Assembly: GCA_002105175.1 (NCBI GenBank)
Contig: MCGE01000022.1
Coordinates: 62,001-126,000, forward strand
From: Absidia repens
Taxonomy: Eukaryota > Mucoromycota > Mucoromycetes > Mucorales > Cunninghamellaceae
DNA: 64,000 nt
Direction of reading: 5' to 3'
In this document: positions 33,867-42,854 of the stretch, in pieces
How positions within the stretch are numbered: position 1 is the stretch's first letter
How the letters are laid out: each line of letters begins with the position of its first letter
The notes under the pieces: generated by a model
The model's database searches: none
What the model saw: only the letters and a program-made list of their open reading frames with translations
Told to the model about the DNA's origin: nothing
Made by a program: the position numbers and the translations under genes

Positions 33867-34292
33867 ATGCAATCAAACTGGAGCCACACTGAACAAGACA
33901 TGGAGCTGTACTTAAGCACCATGGCGAAGGAACACTTCAATACCTTTTTGAATTATCAATTTGCCGAGAAACAGGCAAATTGGGCCAAAGAAAATACCCT
34001 GACAACATACCTGGTGCCAACTATTCTCGACCTTATACACCATAAATTAAATAAACCAACCAACTTGGAGGAACGAAGGATGTATTTGACCAAAGCCGGT
34101 ACCATGGTCAGAAGACAATTAAAAATTTTAGGTGATCGAAGGAGCATCACCAATGTATGGAAGAAAGTCAAAGCTAAGGATACATGGCTCAATCTGGGCC
34201 AGATTGAAGCGGGGCCGGCGCATGTCAGCGATGACTTCAGTCTAGAAAAATTATTTGATATCGACGAATTGCTCAACTGGGCTCAAAATTAA
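33867..34292 (+). CDS. Extra retrotransposon ORF overlapping the 3' LTR
   Basis: 141 residues from ATG 33867. The protein is small, helical by composition, and begins MQSNWSHTEQDMELYLSTMA. It has basic segments (KAGTMVRRQLKILGDRR) and an acidic tail ending DELLNWAQN. I recognise no domain; it lacks a signal peptide and membrane segment, so it is not env-like. The last 23 codons (from 34223) are encoded by the start of the 3' LTR. The solo LTR at 25630 keeps this stretch open with conservative changes (SDDF..L..LF..D.LLNWAQN). It could be an accessory factor, for example for targeting. Function unknown. Confidence 0.6.
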   Translation: MQSNWSHTEQDMELYLSTMAKEHFNTFLNYQFAEKQANWAKENTLTTYLVPTILDLIHHKLNKPTNLEERRMYLTKAGTMVRRQLKILGDRRSITNVWKKVKAKDTWLNLGQIEAGPAHVSDDFSLEKLFDIDELLNWAQN

Positions 34293-35896
34293 GGATTGTT
34301 TTGTGACTCTGCTGGGTCGTTTATTTTTGTTTTTTGACCCCTTCTTTTTCTCCGTTGTTTTTTGCAACTTTTTTTATTCTTTTTTTCTTTTTTTTAGCTT
34401 TTTTTTAGCTTCTTTTTTATCCTTTTTTTAACGTTTTTTTTATCATTTTTTTAACTTCTTTTTCGTCCTTTTTTTTATCGTTTTTTAGTTCTTTTTTATT
34501 GTTTTTTAACTGGGAATTCATTCCCAGTTGTTTAAAGAAAAGGTATAAATAGGAAGAAATTCCTATTTGTACTCTTCTTCTTCAGTTAATTTTTATTTAT
34601 AAATTCTCTCAATAAAAGGTTTTTTTTAAAACCAATCTCAAGTCTTAGTACTTTTATTTTGTTTGGCAGTGCTATATATCTTCATATATACACTATTGAT
34701 TTACTATATTGAACCCTACTGGTCAATATCTTTTATTTTTTTCAAGTTTATTTCTTATAAACTTCTTTCAAGTTGGACTTTATCTATAAAAGTTCTGGTG
34801 CTCACTACTTACTACCAATAACATATCTGGTACTTTTTACTTATATCAAATAAAACATTTGGTGCTCTCTATTTTTCAAGACTACAAGTCAAGTAAACAA
34901 AAAAGTACATTTCAAATTCCGATTCAGGGGAAAACATTTTTTGACCCTCACTACCAAATCCATTCAAGCAACAACTAGCAAACACTTATACACTACCCAT
35001 TTGGTGTAAAATATAACTGAAATTCAACAAAAAGGTTAACTTTTCTTCGTTGCGGTTCTGTCGAGGATCGGCCTGAGTCCGCTCCCAACAACAACATCAA
35101 CAACATCAACATCAACATCAACAACATCAACATCAATAAGCTCCTTAAGTTTTTTGTTTATTGTTACACATTACCCCAGCGTCTTTTTTCAACCGTCGTA
35201 TTTTTTACCCCGATGTCTTTTTTCAACCGTCGTATTTTTTACACCGGCGTCTTTTTTAGCCCGTTTTAAAATTTTATTTCTATATATATATATCCCACTT
35301 TTTTTCAATTCTCTTTTTTTCCTTAGTTCTTATCTTCGTTATATTTACTCAACCTTTTTTATAAAATTCAGTACAAAGGTTTTTTAACCACCAAATCACT
35401 GTCTTATTTTTATTTTGTTTCTATCGTCTATATAGAAACTTTCTTTTATTTTTTGTGACTACAAGTCCTTTTTTTTATTTTTACTGTGTGTTATACACTT
35501 ATTTTTATTGAACCAACAAAGGTCAATACTTTTCTTTTTTATTTTATTTTACTTTTCCAAGTTTATTTTTTATAAACTTTCTCTACAGTTGGACTTTATC
35601 TACAAAAGTTCTGGTGCTCACTACTATCAATTCTATTTTTGTCCGATTCAGGAACAAGATATTTCAAATTCCGCCCAAGGAACAAATTTATTTTCAAGCT
35701 CTAAACAAGCAAAAGCTATACTAAAGGATAACTCAAGACATCCTATTCAACCCAGAAAAACATAAAAAACCTACAAAAACACAATCCAGTTGGACTAAAA
35801 TCACAAATTTAGCCGCAACATGGTTCATATAAACTAAACAAACCACATATATTTGGTACACACTTTTATTTTATTAACTCAAAAATAGCCGTAACA
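34223..35896 (+). repeat. 3' LTR of the complete element, split by LTR-B copy 2
   Basis: 34223-35058 and 35827-35896 together match the 5' LTR over its full length (906 against 907 bp) with very few differences. The split point GGTTC|ATATAAAC is continuous in the 5' LTR at 28018-28030. The sequence just upstream (GAAGCGGGGCCGGCGCA) is not a good polypurine tract, probably because it also codes for the extra ORF. Confidence 0.85.
35059..35820 (+). repeat. Solo LTR, family B, copy 2
   Basis: About 762 bp from TGTCGAGGATCGGCC to TTTAGCCGCAACA, inside the 3' LTR, 70 bases before its end. GGTTC flanks both sides (35054-35058 and 35822-35826), but one extra T lies between the expected CA end and the duplication, so the exact end is ambiguous. 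An AACATC-type trinucleotide-like array (about 35090-35140) and two direct repeats of GTCTTTTTTCAACCGTCGTA (about 35181 and 35214) are private to this copy. Confidence 0.75.
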
Positions 35897-35964
35897 CCTA
35901 ACTACAAAATTTTGTCCTAAATCATACAAAACAACAAAAAAAGGTGGTCTTATGGTGCAAAAGA

Positions 35965-36036
35965 GGAGCGACCGTGATTCGAACACGGAACCTGCGGATC
36001 TGCAATCCGATGCGATAGCCATTACGCCACCGCTCC
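35965..36036 (-). tRNA. tRNA-Cys (GCA)
   Basis: 72-nt cloverleaf on the minus strand. Acceptor GGAGCGG pairs with TCGCTCC. The anticodon loop is TTGCAGA with anticodon GCA, and the T arm CCGTG-TTCGAAT-CACGG is perfect (B box GTTCGAATC). The base after the acceptor is U (A at 35964 on the plus strand), the discriminator typical of tRNA-Cys. No intron. Its 3' side faces the retrotransposon, which ends 68 bp away. Confidence 0.95.
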
Positions 36037-36259
36037 TACGACGAATTTTTCAGTTTAAAGGTAATAGAAATAGTAAAGTCAGAGGTTTATTAACACAGTG
36101 GAAAAAAAAATTGATTTTATTGATTGATTATTGATTGATTCAGGGCTTAAAATAAGGTTCAATCAATATTTAAAATATTGATTGACTTCTTATAAATCTA
36201 TCAATTTTAATCAATAATTCAATCAATAAAATCAATAAAATATTGATTGATCCTCGTCT

Positions 36260-36638
36260 ATATTTTTCTCATAATGGACAATGTCATTGGACGATAAATG
36301 AGTATTTACAGGTCTATGATGATCACTTATTGGACGATACAAGGGTATAAACGGGTTTATGATGGTCACTTATTGGACGATACAAGGGTATATACGGACT
36401 GATACGATGACTCATTTGAAATACACACTCCTTGACATCAATACTATAGCTTCCATACATTCATATAATTGGGTCAACAAACAGGGCTTCTTTTATTCAA
36501 ACGTAATAATAACGATACTATCAATACTACATACAAATAATAACAATAATAATAAAATACAACGAATACCAACTATACTACAAAGTAAAGAAGAGATACT
36601 ACATACTACATACTACATACTATGTTCTACATACTTAA

Positions 36639-36684
<46 letters not shown>

Positions 36685-37670
36685 ACTACTAAATAGCTTC
36701 TGAGGGAGCTTCCTCCAACAGAAGCAAAGATATGCCATTATCACCTCAGACGCAGCAACATTTCAGTATGAAGCAGGGGAAGTTGTGCTATAAGAGAATA
36801 GTATGAGTGTACTGTTTTGTTGAAGGTAATGTTTTGTTCGTTCAATTACCTTACCTCTTGGGAAATATTTGTAATGTTGTACAAGGGAACCGAGTCATAT
36901 CTACTGTAAAAAAAGAAAAAGAAAAAAAACTTGGTCTACGAGAAAAAAGGATATGAAAAACTTAGTATGTGTGAAAAAGCGACACGTAATGATGTTTCAC
37001 CACCCAGTTTTCTTACCTTCTAGTTATTCTTCACAAAAGATGACAAAAGTAATGTGCAGCTCTAAAGGATAAAAAGACAAGTATAAGTGAGAATGCCTTT
37101 TTTTTTGGGGGAGGTTCTACATTCAGATGTTTACCGGGCTGTAAACAGAAATGAAGAAAAGGCAGAAGTGATATGTGAGAATGCCTTTTTTTGGGGGGGT
37201 ATACATTCAGATACTTACCGGGTTGTAAACAGAGATGAAGAAAAAAGACAAGAGCAATGTACAGCTCTAAAGGATAAAAAGGCAGAAGTGATAAGTGAGA
37301 ATGCCTTTTTTTTTGGGGGTTCTACTTTCAGATGCTTACCGGGCTGTCAACAGAGATGAACAAAAGAGACAAACAAACATCACCGGTTGCTGGTTGGAAT
37401 GGTTCATAGCAGTTACCTATTCAAAAAACAAAAACACCTTACAAGAAATCCATGATGGCTAGGGTGATGATAAAAAAAAAAAAAAAAAGGAAGAAGAAGC
37501 AATATAAAAAATAAGAATAAAATAAAGTAAATAAAAAATAATGGCGGGGATTGAATCATCGGGCTACTGTGAGGAATATGATAAGAGTGCTATAAAATTC
37601 CTCTCTTTCCTTCTCTTTCGTCTTTTTTTTTTTTTTTACTTTAGTGCTCATCTCCATCATCCCCTCTCCA
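36260..37670 (+). repeat. Large direct duplication, copy 1
   Basis: Starts near ATATTTTTCTCATAATGGAC and ends near ATAATGGCGGGGATTGAATC. It matches 38480-39680 in the same order: TTATTGGACGATACAAGGGT, TAATTGGGTCAACAAACAGG, GAGGGAGCTTCCTCCAA, GCGACACGTAATGATGTTTC, GTGCAGCTCTAAAGGATAAA. An A45-type run (about 36640-36682) is present only here. No long ORF. Confidence 0.7.
37081..37380 (+). repeat. ~105-bp tandem units within duplication copy 1
   Basis: Three units, each with GTGAGAATGCCTTTTTTT, a G run, a CATTCAGAT-like piece, TTACCGGG(C/T)TGT(A/C)AACAG and GATGAA..AAAAG. Two equivalent units occur in copy 2 at about 39205-39425. Confidence 0.65.
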
Positions 37671-38479
37671 CACTAGTGAACTTAATTCCCATTATTTAGT
37701 GTGCACATCATTCCTATCATCTGCCCCTTCATCTTAGTATCCTCTTCATCTCTTATATGTTACTATAAATTGTCTTTTATTTTACTATTACTGTCTATTT
37801 TATCATGTTATCACTGCAATAAAGAAAATCACATTTGAAAAAAAATATTTGTGTACGTTGTTTTTGTGGAATACGTGTGTTGTTTTCGTGTTAAATATAT
37901 TATTCTTTGAGGGATATGTGTTGTTTATCTATTGTAGGGTATGTGTTGTTTTTGTAGGGTATGTATTATATTGCTTTTTGTTGGATATAGTAGTGTTGTG
38001 TTGTGGAAGAGAAATACTCACAGTAGACATGTTGTATTTGTGAATACTCGTATGAAGGGGGAAGAGGGGAGGGGGTGTTTGTAAAAAGATGACTCATACA
38101 ATATCTTCATCTATTGCCTGATTGGGGTATATTTGTAAAAATATACATCAACTGAATCTTCCGTTGACATAGGCGACATGTTCAATCAATATTCAATCAG
38201 TTTCAATCAATTCAATCAATTTTAATCAAAAAATATGGCCTTTTATTGATTAAAATTGATTGACCGATTTTTTTTTCCACTGTGATTTCCAAATGGGGTA
38301 ATCGGTTCAATACTTTAGCTTAGAGTAGGTTAGTAAAGTATTCAAAGATAGTTACAAGTAGATTTAGATGTATAATATCAGTTATCTTTTTATTGAAGAA
38401 TAAAATATATAAATATCTATATTATTTCGTCTTTATCGTTATTTAAATAAAACATTGATTATTCGTCGTTTATATTTTT

Positions 38480-39680
38480 CTCATAATAGACAATGCCATT
38501 GGACGATAGATCAGTATGTACAGGTCTATGATAATCACTTATTGGACGATACAAGGGTATATACGGACTGATACGATGACTCGTTTGAAATACACACTTT
38601 TTGGCATCAATACTATAGCTTCTATACATTCATATAATTGGGTCAACAAACAGGGCTTTTTTTATTCAAACGTCATAGTAATGATAATAATACAATATAC
38701 TACAAACAAATAATAAAAAAATACAACTAATACCAACAATACTACAAAGTAGAGAAGAGACACTACACACTACATACTAGATACTGCATACTAGGTACAT
38801 ACTGTACTACGTGCTACTGTACTAAATAAATTCCGAGGGAGCTTCCTCCAATAAAGGTAAATATAGGCCATTATCACATCGTACGCTGCAACATCATTCA
38901 GTATGAAGCAGAGGAAATTGTGCTATAAGAGAATAGTATGAGTGTACTGTTTTGTAGAAGGCAATGTTTTGTTTGTGCAATTACCTTACATCTTGGGAAA
39001 TATCTGTAATGTTGTACGAAGGAAGCCGAGTCTTATCTAAAGAAAAACCAGCTTCGGTCTATGAGAAAAAAGGATATGTAAAACTTAGTTTTGTGAAAAA
39101 GCGACACGTAATGATGTTTCACCATCCAGCTTTCTTACCTTCTAGTTATTCTTCACAAAAGATGACAAAACCAATGTGCAGCTCTAAAGGATAAAAAAGA
39201 TAAGTGATAAGTGAGAATGACTTTTTTTTTTTTTGGGGGGGGGGGGTTCGCCATTCAGAGGCTTACCAGGATGTAAACAGAAATGAAGAAAAGGAAGACA
39301 AGAGCAATGTACAGCTCTAAAGGATAAAAAGACAGAAGTGATAAGTGAGAATGCTTTTTTTGGGGGGGATGGTTCTTCATTCAGATGCTTACCAGGATGT
39401 ATACATAGATGAAGAAAAGAGACAAACAAACATCATCAGTTGGAATGGTTCATCGCAGCTACCTATTCAAAAAACAAAAGATAAATGTATACAGTATAAG
39501 ATACTTTTTTATTGACATTGGTCCAGCTATTATCAAAAAACAAAACACCTTACAAGAAATCCATGAAGACTAGGGTGATGATAAAAAAAAAAAAACAAAA
39601 GGAAGAATAGGCAACATAAAAAAAAGAATAAAATAAATAAATAAAAAATAATGGCGGGGATTAAATTATCGGGCTACTGT
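38480..39680 (+). repeat. Large direct duplication, copy 2
   Basis: Second copy of the segment at 36260-37670, about 85-90% alike by eye. It is shortened mainly by the missing A run and by one fewer tandem unit. The spacer between the copies (about 37670-38480) holds no gene that I can recognise; it has T/G-rich sequence at 37850-38000. Confidence 0.7.
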
Positions 39681-41700
39681 GAGGAAGATGACAAGAGTAA
39701 TTTGTATTCCCAGATGGTTGTGTTGGGGAGGACGAGATGCTTAATACTGTGTGTAGCTTGTTTTTGTCAGTGACCATTCCAACAACATTAATGATTTTCG
39801 CAACATCAACAAATAGCGCCCGTGCATGATGGATGACCTTATTGATGCCCCCAAAACGGAAACAAATATCCATCAATGCGTCTTCCATGGACCACACCTT
39901 TGAGGGGCCGCACCGCCGCTAGTATGTGATTTCGATTAGAGTCTACCACTTCAACATGAAATATTACCATTGCAAAGAAACTATATAAATAAAGCAAAAA
40001 AGTAAGATACAATACATATAATCATTACACATATAGACATTTACCTGCGATAATCATCATGACGAATGAACACCAAGGCGGTCCACGAGTAAGAGCATCC
40101 ATTCTACCAGAGAAATAGTATAAACTTCTGTGGGGGTTTCCTTCCCGAAAAAACCAGCAACAACAGCAACAAAAGCACCAAAAAAACGACCAAGAACAAC
40201 AGTCTTGTATACCGCCAGATTCACCCATCATCCATTTATCCATCCACCATATATATTTTCATATATATACATACTGTATACTTATATCTACAGATAACCA
40301 ACTTTCCATAGCCTCAAATTACCATTCTTCGACCATATCCACAGCCACAACTAGCACAGCCTTCTTTTTCCCATTTTATTATAAAAACCCTTCCTCATTT
40401 TATTCAATAAAAACCATATCTGTTACAGTATATCACTTATTTCTTATAACGTCTTCTTATTATTTTATCAAATATTACAACTTCAGATTATCCCAATTTG
40501 TAACCATTTCATTATGACTTACTTAGCTATAGAAAAAGATATAAATATGACATGTTTGAATATTAAATAAAAAGAGTAACCAATTGTGTCACTTACTTAC
40601 CTTTGTGTTTATTTCAGTCAGTCATCCTGTTTTGTCGACCTCTTTTTTTCACCACAGACAAAAAAAAAGTACCCATTGACGACGCGCTGAGCACGACGGT
40701 TGGGCCCCAAGGAACTTCGAAATGGCGGAGGCTTTAATCCTATTCCATCAAAACCCACACTTTAATAAAAAACTCTGACACCCAATAAATCGAAAGATTT
40801 CCAAAAGCTCCAACGGAGCGCCAGAGCGTTTATTCATAAAAAGAAAAAGAAAAATACTATTATACAATATAATATCGAATAGTATAACTAATACTATATC
40901 TATTCTAACACAAGAGCTATCAATGACCATCGTCATGACATTGTAGGGATCAGGGTACTATCAGAGGACTACCACGTATAGAGGCATCACCATCAATGCA
41001 TCATCAAAGTCATCATAGGAGTAGAGGTATCACCACTGTTAACAGCAAGAGATGATTGGAAAGAGATACCATACACTATAGTCGTCATCGTATCAGTAAG
41101 TATACATGCTGTATCAATAAAAAAATGACATGATTGTTTATTTACCTGGGCGTTTTACTTGGGTTCACAAAGCTTTTCTATAAATGACATGATGATACCG
41201 TGAGTGTACGTTAATCAAAACCTGTTATGTTTTATATTACTTACCAGCATCTATAGCAAGGCAGCAATGTTCCTCAGTGTATTCAAGGCAAAAGGCAACT
41301 ACAAAAAAAAAAAAAAAGGAGTTAGGGGATTGATTGTAGTACGCCGAGTATGTAGAAGATTCTATTTACTTGACGTGTAAACAAACGTTGGCTAAAAACA
41401 GCATAAATGTAATAAAAAAAAACCGGATTTTTTTTTTTTTTACCTTTGTTCTCATAAGGAATCGTGAGAACTGACCATGAGGCAGTATCACCCTTGAAGA
41501 AACCAATTGAAAAAGTAATATATAGTCAGTGATCTGTTGTACCGGTTGTCGTTTTTACAAGCAATAAAGTATTGCCATAAAACTTGAGAATTGAAGCCAG
41601 ATTAAGTCATGAGAGCCAAGTGAACATTCGTCAACGCATCAGTGGAATAGCCAACACGCATAACTATAAAAAAAAGAAGATATATAAGTAACGGGTATAG
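39661..41700 (-). other. Coding-like islands on the minus strand, gene unresolved
   Basis: Several minus-strand pieces have amino-acid-like composition and sit between plausible splice sites. They are 41659-41600 (MRVGYSTDALTNVHLALMT), about 41505-41445 (FFKGDTASWSVLTIPYENK then GT), about 41300-41244 (VAFCLEYTEEHCCLAIDA then GTAAGT), about 40145-40046 (SGRMDALTRGPPWCSFVM then GTAAA) and 39897-39661 (MEDALMDICFRFGGINKVIH). I could not join them into one frame and recognise no family. This could be a decayed gene, a fast-evolving multi-exon gene, or chance. Confidence 0.3.
40670..40760 (+). repeat. GC-rich dispersed motif DR2, copy 4
   Basis: GACGACGCGCTGAGCACGAC then GGTTGGGCCCCAAGGAACTT and CGAAATGGCGGAGGCTTTAA. 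It lacks the GGGGCTGCCCACC part of the other copies. It lies far from the other copies, so the motif is truly dispersed. Confidence 0.55.
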
Positions 41701-41959
41701 TCCAAAAGTGTATGATTAACAATAGTATATTACATGTGCATGTAAAAAAAAAAAAAAAAAAAAAAGATAAAGAAAGAAGGAACGCGAAGAAAAAGAAGGA
41801 AAGCGAAAAAGTAATAAAAAGTACCGAGCGGAGTGTATATTTTATGAAAGAAAAAAGGTCGACTGATTTTAAAGATTCGACTTCACCAAAAAGATGAAAA
41901 GAAATTTTCTTCTTTCTTTTTCTTTCATTAGTTTCAATGAAGCGATGGCAAATTTGGAT

Positions 41960-42330
41960 TAGTCGTTAGAACTTGAAATAGGACATTCTGAAATGTGCAT
42001 TGTAAACATTGTGGGAAACCTTTTCATTTTGGATGTAGGATTTGGACACACCATTAGATTAGGGCAGCCTCTTAGAAATGAGCGTCATGAAACCTTCATT
42101 ATTTAGCTTAGTAGTGCTTGTCTTAGTTTATCTTCACCTTTGAATATAATATATCCGGTCATTTACCATTAGCACCGTAGTACTCCCATATGAAAATAGT
42201 GGTTCTCTACGCAGTAGATCCCTTCATTTTACATTCTCCCCTCTCCCATTTAGATCAACGTTGATCATCCACCAGTTTATGTTGGTTTATACAATACTTT
42301 AATAAAATATCTCTTTTATTTGAGTCATTT
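41960..42330 (-). repeat. Dispersed repeat DR1, copy 6 (minus orientation)
   Basis: On the plus strand it shows GGGAAACCTTTTCATTTTGG, ATGTAGGATTTGG and ATATAATATATCCGG, the inverse of the DR1 core, followed by related upstream sequence to about 42330. No ORF. Confidence 0.5.
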
Positions 42331-42854
42331 TTAATCTATGTTGACATAACTTCAAACCTCGTTTTTTTCGTATTGCATACTGTATAACATGTCATCCAGC
42401 TCTTTTGTCCCTGTCCCTCTCCCGTGTTTTATATCTTCACAGTGTGATCCGAGTCATGTTCACGTTCAAATGTTGTGTTTTTTATTTAATACAACAGAAA
42501 TCAATAACCAATACTATAATATACTATACTAGACTACTTTTTTTTTTTTTTGGCACATAGTTAGTTGGCTTTTTTTTTTGTATACATTATTGGTTTGGTT
42601 TGGTTTCTTTATCTGGGTTGGATTGATTTTGGATTGATTTTGGCTTGATTTTTCTATCTGGTTTGGTTTTGGTTTTGGTTTTCGCGAAGATCAAACCATT
42701 AACTATTAGAAACCCTTGTTTTATTTGACAATAGCAAAAAGAAAAAAAGTAAGGCGTGGGGGGGGGGAGAAAAGTTTGTTATTAGGAAACGAAAAAAAAA
42801 GAGAGAGCGGAAGTCTGTTCAAGAAAAAAGGATAAAAAAAAAAAAAAAAAGGTT
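42331..42854. other. Low-complexity spacer
   Basis: Contains a TTGGTT/TTGATT-rich array (about 42590-42685), T and A homopolymers, and no reading frame. It is the likely 3' flank of the Kre9-like fragment. Confidence 0.5.

Larger units (their letters stand above)
27186..35896 (+). mobile_element. Nearly complete Ty3/gypsy-like LTR retrotransposon
   Basis: The LTRs (27186-28092, and 34223-35058 plus 35827-35896) look almost identical, which implies a fairly recent insertion. The 4-bp target duplication CCTA is present at 27182-27185 and 35897-35900. Gene order is gag, protease, reverse transcriptase/RNase H, integrase, which is the Ty3/gypsy order. An extra ORF overlaps the 3' LTR. A family B solo LTR later inserted into the 3' LTR. 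Frame breaks between protease and RT, between RT and integrase, and inside integrase suggest that this copy is probably not autonomous. The 3' boundary is 68 bp from the 3' end of a tRNA-Cys gene. Confidence 0.9.
36094..38284. repeat. Possible TIR-bounded element
   Basis: CACAGTGGAAAAAAAAATTG at 36094 and its near-exact inverse (ATTTTTTTTTCCACTGTG ending 38284) are followed inward on both sides by arrays of ATTGATT/AATCAAT. This resembles the terminal inverted repeats of a DNA transposon. I see no clear target duplication and no transposase inside, so it may be a non-autonomous element or a chance pairing of simple repeats. Confidence 0.35.

Noticed and set aside
34200..34222. Polypurine tract for the element
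   Set aside because: The bases before the 3' LTR include several pyrimidines; the region is coding for the extra ORF. I could not name a convincing tract.
36090..36250. AATCAAT/ATTGATT array as a CRISPR-like or telomere-like repeat
   Set aside because: Units are short, irregular and without spacers; this is a eukaryotic simple repeat.
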